Shown piece after piece: positions 32,708-46,149 of a stretch of DNA of 64,000 nt. Origin of the DNA: Mugil cephalus. Its lineage: Eukaryota; Chordata; Actinopteri; Mugiliformes; Mugilidae. A model generated the notes under the pieces. It had not been told where the DNA came from and did not search any database. It saw nothing but the letters and a program-made list of their open reading frames with translations. The stretch covers positions 898,413 through 962,412 of the forward strand of contig NC_061783.1 in NCBI RefSeq assembly GCF_022458985.1, given 5' to 3'. Every line of letters starts with the position of its first letter. Position 1 is the first letter of the stretch. Position numbers and translations under genes: made by a program.

Positions 32708-35700
32708 ATGGAGCAAGGGACATCTCGTGAAATGCAGAATGGAGCAGCGGGGCATCTCAGACTGTCCGGGGAGCGGGAGGAGACCCCGGGGCAGGAGGCG
32801 AGGAGCAGAAAGGGGAGCGCCGTGATGTCGGAAAGAGACACCACGGAAAAGGCGACAGCGCAGTATGGGAGCTACGAAACGACTGAGAACCAGGCTGAAA
32901 CCGGAGAGGAAGAAGATGTCGGCGCATACGAAGAGGAATTAGACCCAAGAATCCAGGCACGTCACAAAAACATTAATTAGTATCCCTCCAACACCAACGA
33001 GTTGTAGCCTATTTGTGGTTTTTAGACCAGTTGGTAGGTTTTCTAACAGTGCTGCGTCATATTGCATTAACAATGCTGCAGTAAATACGGGAATATGCGT
33101 TGCTCCATGATGGTACCTACGGGTAACTGTAACGGCAGCGACCGCCACCCTACCGGACACTCAGTAGTTACTTTATTTCCAGGAGCCGTCCTGCCCCTCT
33201 GTTCGTGTTTTGCCGTTAACACATATCCCTTTCTCTCTGTGCCTCCAGGAGGAGCTGGAGCACCTCAACCAGGCCAGCGACGAGATAAACAAGCTGGAGC
33301 TGCAGCTGGATGTGAGGAAGTTGTGTGTTTTATTGTGGCAGTCAGGATAAGGATGTGGATATGCTGATATGCTCATGCCCTAGGACAGTCTTTTCAATTG
33401 ATCTTCATTGTAGAATGCACCGATCAGGCCTAACATTATGACCACCGTCCTAATGTAGGTCTCCCTTGTGCCTACAAAACAGTTGTGACTCATCAGAGAA
33501 TAAACATGGGCCTTCTGAGAGTGTCCTGTGGTGTCTGGCAGCAGGATGTTGTTAATGGGGGGCTTTGGGTCCTATGAATTGATGGGAGGAGCCTCTGTGG
33601 ATCATCCCACAGATACTTGATCAGTTTGGGATCTAGTGAATTTGGAGGCCAGGTCAACACCTTGTGCTTTTTGAGTTGTTCCCAAAGCATTTTTTTGAGG
33701 CTGCATCCTACTGGAGATGGCTGCTGCCATCAAGGAGTGTCATTGTTATGGGTGGAGGTGTCTGGTCTGGTGTAGGTGGGTGGAACATGTCTAAGTAACA
33801 TCTACGTGAATGCCAGGTCCAAAGATTTACCAGCAGAACACTGAATTGTCACAAGATGGTCTATGTTATTCAGTTCACCTCTCACTGGTCATAATGTTAT
33901 GGCTGATCTTTTGTATATAATCACCATTGGTCAATTAGGTAATTCATTTTGCATCCATTGTACAATAGATACATTTGAAAATAATCCAGGCATCTCATTA
34001 TCATTTTTATTTTCTCCTGACTTGCAGTGTTTTGACATGTGTGCTTCCTTCAGGATGCCAGGTCCAGCTACAGGAGGATTCTTACTGATTCTGCCAGGAA
34101 ACTTAATGCTCAGGCCTCCCAACTTGGTGCATGCATTGAGAAAGCAAGACCCTACTATGAAGCTCGCAGACTTGCCAAAGAGGTGTGTTTTGTTGCTGTT
34201 CTTGAATTTTCACTAAATGTGCATTGGTCTCGGTGGGAAGTTCTAACAAGCATAAACATTTTTATTTAACAGATTCCAACTTATACCCTCTTCTTTGGTT
34301 CCCAACTTCTCAGCATCAACTGGTGTTGAGTAAGACACAGTCTGACCTACGCTACAGACAGCTGAGGGGTGGAGTTTAGTGTTTCTTTGGGGGTTTTGTT
34401 TTGAAATTCTATCGATGATCAACATAAAATATGATATGATGTTTTTCACAACAAAGCTGAAATCAATTCACTTTTGTGCTTAAGTGTGATAGAGGGCAAT
34501 CTTCATTTTTATTTTCACCTAAAAACAAATGAGAAGTACTATGTTACTGGTAGATGTCACAAACATTTCTCCACTGTGTGTTCAGTTGAGATCAAATCAT
34601 TGTGTAGGCATGGTTCATGTAGGAAATACAGAAAGTCTGATTACGTCATGGAAAGACATTTGCAGTAGGGAGAGATGAGAGAAATCTGGCTAAAACTGAG
34701 CTGTAGAAATGGAGATGTCACATTCATACAAGACATATTGCAGTTTTGAGTCATGTGATTGATTAATGCACATTTCTGTAGGTTAAGCTTTAATTTACTT
34801 TTAGATTTAATTTGGTAAACATTTGAGTACCCACTGTGTATGCAGCAGAAAACATCCTATACTACTACTCCGACATTTGAGCTTCTCATTTTATGCTAAA
34901 TACAGACATTGGACTGCATTTTAGTAAACAAGAGAGTGATCTGCAGGGTAGAGAACCAGAGGTTGTGTTAATGCAAGACGAGCAGAAACGAGAGGGGAAA
35001 AACAGCTGAGCTATTCCATAGTTCATTAAACCATGCAGAGTGAGTTGTTTTACCAGTGATCATTCTGATTCTGATATAGGTTTCCATTGAGTGAAGCTTT
35101 AGTTTGATCATCTAACTTCTCCCCTTAGCTGACTCCATATCCAAAAATCCACAGTGCCACTCATGTTAAGTCAAATTATTTACTTGCCTGTAAAATGCTT
35201 TGTAGTCCCATTACCTCATCAGTCACAGATGAATATTGGTTAGATGTCTAACATGGTGTCCATGAAACATATGACAAGCTCAGAATCAATCAGCATAGTG
35301 GGATAGCTCAGCTGGTCCATTCCCTAGTTGTCCAGACTCTCTAATATATGACTCTGACCAAAACTAGGCTCTACTGCCCCCTAGCAACACAAGACAAAAA
35401 CTAGTGTTTAACCCCCTCAGACCCTGTGTCCTCATATGGGGACATTAAGTTTTAGGTTTTATTGCAGCTTATTCTGCTTCATTTAAACTTGTTGTCCTCA
35501 TTAGTGGACACTTTAGTCTGTCATCTACTGGTACCAAAGGGACAGTGGCACTAGTCAGTAAAATCTTGATGGCAGGCATTTCGTCGGATTCATTCTACAG
35601 ACAATCACAGGACAAAAGTGGACGAGGATCAAAACAACCTCAAATTCTACAGTTAAAACATATTTATGCAAATTTAACACATTTTATCAATAGCAACAAG

Positions 35701-38700
35701 TTACAACCATGCTAATTAGCAAGTACTTGTTTGAGGACGTTGGGACTTCATTGTTCACAATTCTGGTTTTGCTCAGCCATGTATAGGTATTAAAATAAAC
35801 AGTTTTATATTTTGTCACACATTGGTGATTGGCCATGTCCATTCTTTGATAAGTCACAACAGTTTTGGAGACCTACTAACTAACTACTAATATTAGGCAG
35901 GTGGTTATAATCTAATGCCTGACTGGTTTAGATTTTATAGTCCAGGAGCAAGCGTTTATAAAAAAAAATAAATAAATAAATGCATGGAAGAGATGAATTA
36001 AGGTGAAGCTTCACTGAGTGGAAACCCACAAGATGGTTTACCTTACTTTATCTACAGTATTTGACATCCTCTCTGGTTGGAACCCAAGACTGTTGTTGCG
36101 GGCTGGATCCTGTCATGACATATCCTTGAGTGGAAACTCTTTGAGGCTTGATAGTTATTAGGCAACAAGATAATCTGTGGGCTGTTTGCTGTTCAGCGAT
36201 GTTCAAAGACTTCTGTCTTTGCTCTTTCACCTGACCTCTGTTGCTCTGTCAGTAGGCAGAGCAACAACAACAACAACAACACAGGTATGACAAAGGCCTG
36301 GAACCCATTCTGGAACCCAGTGAAATTGCACTGCATTGCTAGCAGTAGCTACACCACAGCTTGGCACTGAATGGGCTATATGCAGAAGGATGACAAAAAA
36401 CAACAGTGATTGAGTCATGTCACCTTATTGCAGACTAGTAAAAAACAGTACTTGTAAAATTGTTTGAAAAGGAACAACATTTGTTTTAGATATGTATTAT
36501 GAAATGTATTGGTCTATTTAGTTAGTCCATTTAGCCTTGGTATTAGCTGAGATGGAAAAAACGGAATGGAAGGGGCAGGTGTGGCAGTTAATCGATGTGC
36601 TGAGAAGTCATTTGAAACTGTAATTGATCTAATGAAAATGTGTGGGGAAAGAGCAGAGGTCTAATCGAAAGCAATAAAGAAAATAAAACATTAATCTGAA
36701 CTGTTAATCACTGTCATTTGTAGTTATAAAAATGCAAATTAGTAAATGTAGCTAGGGTCATATCAATTATGTTCATATGCAGATTCCAAAAGCCTTTGGA
36801 GTTTTGAGTATGTAAACCACGACATGCTTGTGAAGCTTCACCATTCATCATCACAGTTCTTTCTCATACAGAGGCCTTTGCATGTGACCAGAGTAAGCTT
36901 TGTGCTAGTCTAATGTAGATGCACATTCCTACAAGCTTTGACAGAGCTCATCTTGCTGCCTTCCTGGAATGAACTTGTTCTTAAAGCAGGGAAAACCCAG
37001 CTCCGCTGAGGCTTTATTTTTTAACATCACTATGTACATATAACCACACATCAGCTAACTCTTTAATCACAAATAAAAATGCTCGATTCACTATCAATAG
37101 AGCTCATCCTCTAACATTGTAATTCCCCTTACCAATTTGTTGTGCACTCACATTTAGAAAATCTAGTCAAGAGAGAGTTAGTAATTAAAGGCTTAAAGGC
37201 AGGGTATGTAATTTGTTTCTGACAAAATCTTGTCCAAATAGCCTGTCAGCATATTGTTATTCAAGTGCTATGAGAGAACACTTGACTTCTGTGCCTCTTC
37301 CTGGCTGTGTTTAAAGGCTTTATAAAAATCAGACTGAGGTATTGGACCAATCACAGAAAATTTTTACGGAGTGTTGCTGTTTTGAGTGTTCTTATTGGTT
37401 ACTTTACATAAATCGCGCATGTTCATGTCCATTGCTAGTCAGTTACGATGTTGAAGTAATGTTTGTTTGTTTGTTCCTAAATTCATTTTGTTCACGATAG
37501 AAAGATAAAGTACTTTACCTGTGACTCGGCCATGGTGTATAACTGAATAATTGCTCCACCGATTTTGCATGCCCTGCCTTCTTTAAATTTAAATTCTGAT
37601 TTGAAAATATATGCCCTGTGAAGAACTGATTCTTGTTGTTTCTTAAAAACTGAACATGTAGTGAGAAAAAGAGAACCCACTTAGTTAACTTGACGACATC
37701 ACTTGACGACATCACTAAGCAATAGTGAGGTAACATCATAGGATACATTGGTTTCAAAATCACTGTATTCTGTTATGCTGCTTGATAGAACCAACCTCAC
37801 CTCAAACTACGTCTGTGTCTTGCTCAATATTTGCCTGGCTACTACCTACTTCCAATGTAAAGACATATCTGCAGACAACGCATGCAAAAAGGAGCTGGAA
37901 GCTGCACATTAATGCAGTGGAGAGCAACATCAAGTTCACTCAGGAATACAACAATAGAGAGAGTCTAACCTTTCTGGACTGCATGGACATGGCATGGACC
38001 AGGATCCATGGACCGCTCCTTACAGACACTCAAATGCTGAATGGTCAAGGACCGCCATTCAAACTAAACTACCCATTCACAAAGGCTCGTCACGCGTCAG
38101 CTCGTCACACCAGGAATCAGCCCATCACGTCCACCTATTCCTGAAGGACAAGGGACACTATTTTCATGATGTACACATTTCAGCTAGAAATGACAGGTGA
38201 TTTGAAAGAAGAGTAAAAGAAGCCATTATAAGATAAATTGGAAGAACCCTCTCTGAGCAGGGGAGGTGGACATCTTTCCCCAAAATGTTTCACCCCTCTG
38301 ACCATTGTTAGCATACCATTCCTTGTAGGGAACAAATTCCTCCGATTACACCTGAGTATCTGTCTGTTACAGTGTTACAGTGGAGTTTATTGGATGCTTA
38401 AAATTAGTCAGTCCTTTTTAGTGTTGCAGTAGCTATAGTTTTTAGAAATAGATAGATAGTTTAATAGCTGTCTCTGTCTGTTTCCACAGGCCCAACAGGA
38501 GACCCAGAAAGCAGCTCTGAGATATGAGAGGGCTGTGTCCATGCACACTGCTGCTAGAGAGATGGTGTATGTGGCAGAGCAGGGCCTGTTGGCTGACAAG
38601 AACACCATGGACCCGACCTGGCAGGAGATGCTTAATCACGCCACTGCCAAGGTACACACCCGCTCTCAGCGCAGATGTTGGAATATGGGTGCAATATATG

Positions 38701-39007
38701 CAGGCAAAATAAGTGGAATTTGAAAGATTCCTTTTTAAAAAAATCATATGGAAACAACAGTCACAGAAGGGAGAGGGACTCACATTTCCTGTGCTCTTCA
38801 GGTCAATGAGGCCGAGGCGGAGCGCTTTCACAGCGAGCAAGAGCATCAGCGTGTCACTCAACTCTGCCAGGATGCAGAAGCTCGAGTCCAGACTCTCCAG
38901 AAAGCCCTCAGGAAAGTCATCCTCAAGTCCAAACCGTATTTTGAACTCAAGGCTCAGTTTAATCACATATTGGAGGTATGTACAATCATTGATTATTTAA
39001 TTATTTG

Positions 39008-39075
<68 letters not shown>

Positions 39076-40753
39076 TATTGACTGAATTTGAACTGGAAGC
39101 CACAAACTAATCGTTTAAGCATTTGTATAGTAACGCTTGATAAGAGTCGAAAAATGAAAAATCAATCTTTTGTGACAAATGTATGAGGTCATGTATTTAT
39201 GTTGATGCTTTTCGATCCAATTCTAGTAATTATACTGTATAGCTTAACCTGAGCCTTTGCTTTTTCCTCATTTGTTATGCTTGGACATACCATTCCACCT
39301 ACCATGGCAGGTAAACCCAAATTCAGAAAACAAACAGGAGGGAGAGTAATTGAAATAACTGAGTTTATTTACCTAATGTAGTGACAGCAGTGCTGAGGCA
39401 GGGAGCTTTGTGCCATAGTTGAGTTGATCAAGGCAACCCAGGGGGAGATGTGTCCAAGGAACTGACCAGTCCAGGGAACTTGATCAAGCAGGTCCAGAAA
39501 TAAGGACTTTAGATCCTAGGTTCTTGGTTGTTGATCTATTCTCCAGACCCTTTCATCAATGTCAAGCACATAAACTCAGGACTTGCATATTTGCTAGTAC
39601 ACACAAATTCAACACTCAAGTAGAAACCCTGGAAGATGGGAGGACGCAGTATGGTCATTCTGTAACTGTAATTTAACAACAGTGTACTTGATGATGCCCG
39701 CTAAATGCATCCTGGGGAACAACACAACCTGGTGTTTGGACTGTACCCCTCCACCCCCAGTCTGGCCTCATTCCCTGTGTCTTGTGTTGGATTCCTCTGT
39801 TTAACTGAAATTACAAAAAGTTGATGATGCAAAAGTACAAGAAACCCATGTTTAGCAGATGACAGACTCACTCATAATTAGAGAATCAGTTGTTTTACTG
39901 CAGGGTTGAACATATAAGGGTAAAAAAAAAGGCCCTTGTGTTCACTATAGCACTGTATCTCTTGCACTGTATCAAGTGAAGGAATCTATACCTATTTCTT
40001 GGAATTGTAATTGTATATTAACATAGTCAGGGACCAACTGTATATTTTTTACTCATAATATAAGAAGATGGGTTCATGTAACTCGATTGCTTAAAGACCA
40101 TTAAAATGACCAAATTAAAAAGATTCAAAAGACATGAGAATGTGTCATTGTAATCCTTTCTAATTCTTTCTGTTTTTCAGGAACATAAGGCTAAAGTAGT
40201 ACATCTGGAGGAGCAGGTGGCAAAAGTAAAAACGCATTACTCTGTGGCCCTGCGGAACCTGGAGCAGATCAGCGAACAGATCCACGCCCAGAGGGGGCAA
40301 ATCAGGGCAAGTCGGGGGAGCCCCGCAGTCTGCGGTGGGCGGAGCTCCCCTGTAGGTGCTGAGGCTGTAATTGGGATTCAGATCAGCAGCCGTGTGGGAG
40401 TTGGTGGCGTAAATTACAACTGGGCAGTTGGCGAAAAAACCCGGTTATGGGTGGAGAGGCACAGAGAGAGTGGCTGGGGCCAGAGGGAGCATGCAGACTC
40501 AGACTGCATGTCAGTTATCAGCCTGCAGACTATAACCTCTGACCTTGAAAAGTGTGACTCTGTGGAGCACTTGGGTGACCTGAGTGATGCTGGGAGTATG
40601 TTGGGTGAGGATCGGGACCACGACAGAAAGCCTAACAAGAGGCCAGTGAGCAGGGAGATAGTGGCCAAGGGGGCCCAGCAGGAAAGGGTAGGGCAGGAGA
40701 AGCCAGAGATGCAGAGTTTTGTTAAGCAGCACCACAGAAGTATTAGTCTATGA
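32708..40753 (+). CDS. sh3bp5l: SH3-binding domain protein 5-like (Rab11 exchange factor family)
   Basis: Six coding exons: 32708-32956, 33249-33311, 34054-34182, 38490-38651, 38802-38975 and 40181-40753, giving 449 residues (human SH3BP5L 393). The SH3BP5 family acts as guanine nucleotide exchange factors for Rab11. The N-terminal 75 residues are low-complexity and acidic, ending in EEELDPRIQ. The long coiled coil follows: EELEHLNQASDEINKLELQL, IEKARPYYEARRLAKE, ERAVSMHTAAREMVYVAEQG, KPYFELKAQFNHILEEHKAK and YSVALRNLEQISEQIHA. The Ser-rich tail includes RSSPVGAEA and KCDSVEHLGDLSD and ends in RSISL. Intron 1 uses a GC donor after 32956; the others are GT-AG. The C-terminal exon is longer than in mammals. 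AATAAA occurs at 41723 and 42526. Confidence 0.95.
33416..33916 (-). mobile_element. Internally deleted Tc1/mariner element, copy 2 of 4
   Basis: Lies in sh3bp5l intron 2. The ends are inverted repeats: GATCAGGCCTAACATTATGA at the left and TCATAATGTTATGGCTGATC at the right. A 65-codon minus-strand reading (33493-33690) preserves the transposase C-terminus with VLTWPPNSLDPKLIKYLWD. The N-terminal half and most of the catalytic domain are gone. Confidence 0.85.
34183..38489 (+). other. sh3bp5l: Third intron of sh3bp5l
   Basis: A 4.3-kb intron. It contains a Penelope-like fragment near 37830-38300, short simple repeats (AAAT near 35960, CAA near 36263) and GCTAGGGGGCAGTAGAG on the minus strand at 35371-35387, a CTCF-like core. 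The rest is AT-rich and unassigned. Confidence 0.7.
37830..38300 (+). mobile_element. Penelope-like retroelement fragment (RT end plus endonuclease linker)
   Basis: The plus strand reads NIKFTQEYNNRESLTFLDC, which resembles the block before the YRKPTHTD motif in Penelope-like and related reverse transcriptases. Further on, with frame changes and stops, are HVHLFLKDKGHYFHDVHI and FERRVKEAI followed by LSEQGRW, resembling the WFERGVKEAIYV / RPSLNRGGGLRHHL region of the same proteins. Clearly dead. The superfamily assignment comes from recollection of fish proteins of this type. Confidence 0.6.
39010..39075 (+). repeat. (ATT)n microsatellite
   Basis: About 22 TTA repeats shortly after the donor of sh3bp5l exon 5. 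The poly-Tyr reading frame across it is not coding. Confidence 0.95.
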
Positions 40754-43489
40754 TAGTCAGCAGCAGGAGGAAGCTGGTGAGTGAGGATCAGACAGAGCAT
40801 TTCAGGGGTTACAGAAGAGGTTATGAGTGCAGAGGTTTTGTGACCTAACTGTGAGGCAGAAGATGAGCTGAGAGAAATATGAAAAGCCACGACTGACAGT
40901 GACTGACGCTGCAGTTAGTAAGAGAGGAGGAGAAAGTTGGCAGGTACATCAGTCACACACAAAGGAGTCTTTATGTGACAGCAATAACCAGATAGAATAG
41001 CCTTGCAGAGAACACTGTCCTCATCACACACATCTCAGGAAAACAAAATAACATGATGTAAACACATAGTGATGTCTTATTCATTCATCTGATTTGTCAT
41101 TCCATGTTGACATGGTATCTTCTTGTTTTAGCCTTAGGGGTTGTTTCAGGGGTCCTTTTATTTTCTACTTCTTGAAATGTGCCATCAGCTAGATTGTGCA
41201 GGGTCAGCTTTCATTAGAGGCATGCTTTAATTAAAGTTTTTAAGACAGACGTGTCCCAGCATCTGAACCAATCTGGACATGCCAAAAAACAAATTTGGGC
41301 TGACAATCTGAACAAAACCAAGCTGACTTGAGACTTTGTAGGCAGGGACAGATGTCTCCAGGGCTTAATAAAGGCAACATGACTCAAACACATATTGCAT
41401 TTCTAAATTGTAACATTTGAAGATGGTTGTTCCTGTACATCTAAAATGAGCCTAGTAAAACACAATTAACAAGGATTAACACCATTTTAATGAGAACCAC
41501 ATACATTTGTAATGTCAAACAAATTAAAATTCAAGAATCTTGATGTTGATCTAAATGTTGGTAAGTTATTGGCATTACATTCTATCACTATATAAGTATT
41601 ATATTATACAGGTAATGCTACCCTATAAAGTTGTATTTGTTACAAAGTGAACTTCAGTGATAATAGATAGGTCTTGAAATATGTGCAAAGCTTCGCAACT
41701 GTTCTATTCAGCTGATTGTGTAAATAAACTCTTCAAGGGTTGGGTTTAATGCAAGACCTTCACTTGACAATTGGTCTCTGGTACGCTGGGATACCTTTTT
41801 TGTGACATTCACACAAGAGGGCTGGAGCCTTGCTATTGCACTGAGAACCAGACCTTGGAAAATAGCTAAATATGAGAGAAATTCAAGATTTATTTGAAGT
41901 GCCTGCGAATTGGATATGATTAGCCAACAATGACCCTATTATAATATCCTGAATTAATCCTAAGAGGTGTGTACCCATTTTCAGATTTACAAAGTTTGTT
42001 GCAAATTATAAACAATATTTTGTTATGGTATTGTTGTCCTCAGATTATTCCCATAATTAATGCAGGAACTTGAATGATGATAATAGTGTCATGTCTCAAG
42101 TAGGTGTCATAGTTTGTTGGGCTGTCCTGACTGTGTACCCAAGGTACATACATGAACTAGATGTCGATATTCTTGAACGTAAAGGAAACATGTATTTTCT
42201 AAAATGATGATCTTTTTCAGTAAGAATGTGATCTTGCTCCAGGTTTTGTATTTGTCATCATTGCAGAGGTAGCTGATACTGACGGGCCTGACAGGCCTGA
42301 CAGGTTTGATTTTCAGTCCACGGCCAGCTGGAATTGCTGTATATTGTAAACTGAAATAACATGTTCTCCATATAAAGAGTAGTGAAAACTACAAGAGGAC
42401 TTAAAATCCAGGGAGTGATGTGTGCATACTAGGTTTTGCAGAGCTGTGATATAATTATTTTATGTAAAAGTGGGCTTACAAAGTAGCTGTATGTTTGCAC
42501 TTGATGTCTTCATTGCAGTGTATTTAATAAATAAAAAAGTATTTAATAACTAACAAATTTGTAGAAAGCACTGTACATACTGGCAGTTCGTTCCAAGTGA
42601 ATATACAGTAACAGTTGCATAATATTGCTAAGCATCAGGTATTTTATTTTATATGTTAAAGGGATGTTAAATGTTATTTTATGGAACTTAAGCATTAAAA
42701 AGCTTACATTACAATGTAACTTACATCACTGTGCTGTAACAAAGGACACTCAGTTTCACGTCTGATTGAAGGTGGAAATGATTTATTTTTTACATAAAAA
42801 GAAAACAAATCCTAACTCCTGACTTGAGATCATGTTCTTCCAAGTAGTAGTGCCTTTTTTTACCAGTCAATATTTTTTCAATGCTTTTCATAATTTTTGA
42901 GTTGTGCAGTTTCCATTTCCTGGATTCAGGAAATAATACACATCCGATGAACCCATAGATGAAGTAACTTTACTGTAAATAAGCTCTCTTACCTGTTGTT
43001 CGCTGTACGTAATTTCTCAGGTGCCCATAGAGCTTCTTTATTTTCAGCGCCCTTAATCAATACATGTAATTCTGCTTCAGAGACATTTTTTACACTTCTG
43101 TTAAAATCCCCACAGCCTAAACTTCAGCTGACTCTTTCAGCCTCTCTGCTCTCAGTACATTTTGTAGAAAGGCTAAGCAGGAGGGAAAAAACAAAGATTA
43201 TGATAATCATAGATGGTCATGATATGCAAAGCTGCTGCTGCTAATGTAATATTTAACTGTCTGCTCACATTATGCTTCTGACACTAGCCTGCTCTGGCAG
43301 CCTTCACAAGCTTGTGTCTCTCATGCACATTTATGACACAATAATGCAATATGAATTACAGTCCCTGCCCTCGGATATTGGTCACATGTCTTAAAAAAAT
43401 TTGCCAACCTTCACTTTATCTTAGAAGTCGTGTAAATGGAACCTCCCATTATATATTCTCTTGCTAAAATAAAAGGCAGAACCTTGATA

Positions 43490-43491
<2 letters not shown>

Positions 43492-43526
<35 letters not shown>
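43492..43526. repeat. (TA)n microsatellite
   Basis: A run of about 17 AT dinucleotides in AT-rich surroundings. Confidence 0.93.
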
Positions 43527-43531
<5 letters not shown>

Positions 43532-44688
43532 TTTCAAACCCATCTGCAGGGTCTATTCTTGTCAAAGGTTCCTGAGACTGTGGTACATACATTGTTTTTA
43601 TCCTATTTAGAAAATAACAAGATCATCAAAAATTTCCAACCAGACTTCATGAATATGTATAGCACAAAATCTCAACATTTCAAATGACTCTTCCTCTATT
43701 GCTCTGAGTATTTATTCATGGAATACCTTAACTTTCTATTTTAGTGCAAATACAATGTTCATGTATTCCTTCATTTTCTGTAACTGCTTGTCTCCAGGAG
43801 CTTTGTGAACAGCTGGTGCCATCCCAAGTGTCATTCTGTCAAGTACACCACTGAACTTCTATATAGCTACTTCAATAATTGATTCATGACTTTGGTATTC
43901 ATACTTCAGTATTTTTTTTATACTTATTCTTTACATCTGCACAGTCACTATATCAATGGCCATTTGTGATCAGGCAGAGTTTAATCTTCAGAAAAATATT
44001 CAGAAAAAGAACATCATAAATAATCATTCTTTTCTTGAGTTACTCATCTGTGCTGGTGATTGGTAACTGAAATGAGATGCCCTGTGTGATAATGAGAAGA
44101 AAAAAGAGTGAGTGGAGGCAAGGTGAAGGGAATAGTGCCACTGCTTGTAATTTTAGAGTTGTTATGGGTGAAGGTGACACGTAATGGAAGAGGGTGCAGT
44201 CACACAGGGTGGATGAGTGGAGACAGATGACAGCTCTGAACGTGGAGGTCAGCCGGGATGCCCACTGCCCCACTCAGCTCCTCAATCATTTCCCTTCAGC
44301 AAGGTGGAAAAACAAAATTAAATTGATTATAGATGGTAATGAAGCATTTATAATCAATTTATAATGCCATGGATATGCTAAGGAAAGAGAAACAGGCAAA
44401 GTCCCCTCTCTGCAGGCCTATAATCTTGAATAAATCAACCTATAAAATTTGACTATGAATGAGCAAGAGTGGTCCAAATTGATGATTACCTTTATTACCC
44501 TGGTATCAGTGTCAATCAAATGTTTGCCTAATGCACGTGGACAGGTCAGTTCATCATTATCCACTACTTAATGCCTTTTCTCAGTTTGTTATTTTTTTAT
44601 ATATATTTTTTTTATTTTTTGTTGGAAATACCTACGGACATCAAACACTGTATCATATCTGCAAATGATGTGCAAATTCTGCACAACT

Positions 44689-45016
44689 ATACCCCAAGCA
44701 GGCATAGCATTATGACCACCTTCCTAATGTTGTGTAGGTCTCCCTTGTGCCTCCCAAACTGTTCTGACTCATCAGAGAATGGACATGGGCCTTCTGAGGG
44801 TGTCCTGTGGTGCCTTTGGGTCCTATTGGTTGAGGGGAGGGGAGCGTCTCAAAGGTGTGTCATCATTGCTATGGGGTACTATGGGGTGGGGGTGCCTGGT
44901 CTGGGCTAGGTGGGTGGTAACATCCACATCAACACCTATCAGAACATTGAATTGCCACAATTTGGTCAATGATATTTACTTCCCCTGTCAGTCGTAATGT
45001 TATGCCTGATCAGGAT
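44689..45016 (-). mobile_element. Internally deleted Tc1/mariner element, copy 3 of 4
   Basis: The ends are AGGCATAGCATTATGACCAC at the left and GTCGTAATGTTATGCCTGAT at the right, the same terminal family as the copies at 33416 and 51185. The inner part keeps CTCATCAGAGAATGGACATG and GGGCCTTCTGAGGGTGTCCT in the same order. More of the transposase is lost than in copy 2. Confidence 0.82.
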
Positions 45017-46149
45017 ATGAGCAATCAGAAAGGCTGTGTTACACAAAACAGTCAACATTTGAAACATCTGAGAGATTGGCACCCCTAAACCATGAGTTCT
45101 ATTAATTTCAGATATATCACAGCTAAACCTCATCATACAATACAAAGTGTCTTGGACAATCAGAGCTACCACAATGGGTTTCTAGACAATTTGCACAATT
45201 GGAAATACAGTAAATTGACCTCTGCTTTTGCAGTATAGACACAGTTCAGTTCATAAATGGGCAAGATTTGTCCAGATTGGTCATAGCCAATTTGCAGTCC
45301 AGAAATTTTAGTGAACAGCATGTGTTGCAGATTAATTTGTACTGTACCTTGTCTGAGTTTCACTCCCTTGGTTCCTCTGTGAAGAATGGAGACCACCATC
45401 CATCTCTCCATTCCCTCATTCCTTCCCTTCAATCCATTTGGACAATTGATCCCTGTCCTCCCTTCATTCATTTCCCTCAGGTCCTCTCAACCTTTAGTGT
45501 TCTTGCATCAATTGAGCATTAGTAGCCTTTGTCAGTAAACCAGTGTTTACACTTTTTACATTTTAAAAAGTGACTGTGGCTAGCACTTATCTCACACTCA
45601 CTCATTCTACTAGGACCTGAAGTAGGAGTCAAAAATTACATTAAAAACTGAGTTCTATGAACTATGATTGTTCTTACTGGGAATTATAAAAATAGAGGGT
45701 ACTTCTGCTATGAGAAAGTTCCTCTGATGTCTATTGTCTGGCCTGGTGATCTCCCAGTATTGTGTGTCTTGAACAGCCTATGTCCTAGTGATGGGGAGGT
45801 GGGGATTTCCAGTGAGTCCCAACAGCAGTCAGACTCTGGAACACCACGTATTGTAGCCCTGCTGCTGGGGTTCCTGCACTCCTAAAATAAAAATACTCCA
45901 GTGTAAGGTGACGGTTTTGTGAGCATCATGCAAGATAACATGGGTGATCAAGTTTTCCTAATAGACTACCTCGAGAACTGCTGGATGAACTGTGATGGCA
46001 TTTTGTACAGACCCACAGATATGTTCCTCAGTAAAACTTTTCATTTCACACTATTTATAAAAACAGTTCCCACCGATGCGATTTATTGATCTATTTCTTG
46101 GGGCTAAAGCAGCTGTATCCTTTCCATAGTAAGTAAATGCAGCATTTCA

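Larger units (their letters stand above)
40754..46149. other. sh3bp5l 3' UTR and intergenic DNA before gabbr1
   Basis: Probable 3' UTR to 41728 or 42535 (AATAAA at 41723-41728 and 42526-42535). Beyond it are a TA microsatellite (43492-43526), a LINE-tail-like motif near 43769 and a Tc1 copy (44689-45016). No gene was found; the ORFs here lack recognisable similarity. Confidence 0.5.

Noticed and set aside
38442-38966. 174-codon minus-strand ORF
   Set aside because: It is the reverse shadow of sh3bp5l exons 4 and 5.
39000-39110. Poly-Tyr continuation of the sh3bp5l exon 5 frame
   Set aside because: It lies after the GT donor at 38976 and comes from the ATT repeat.
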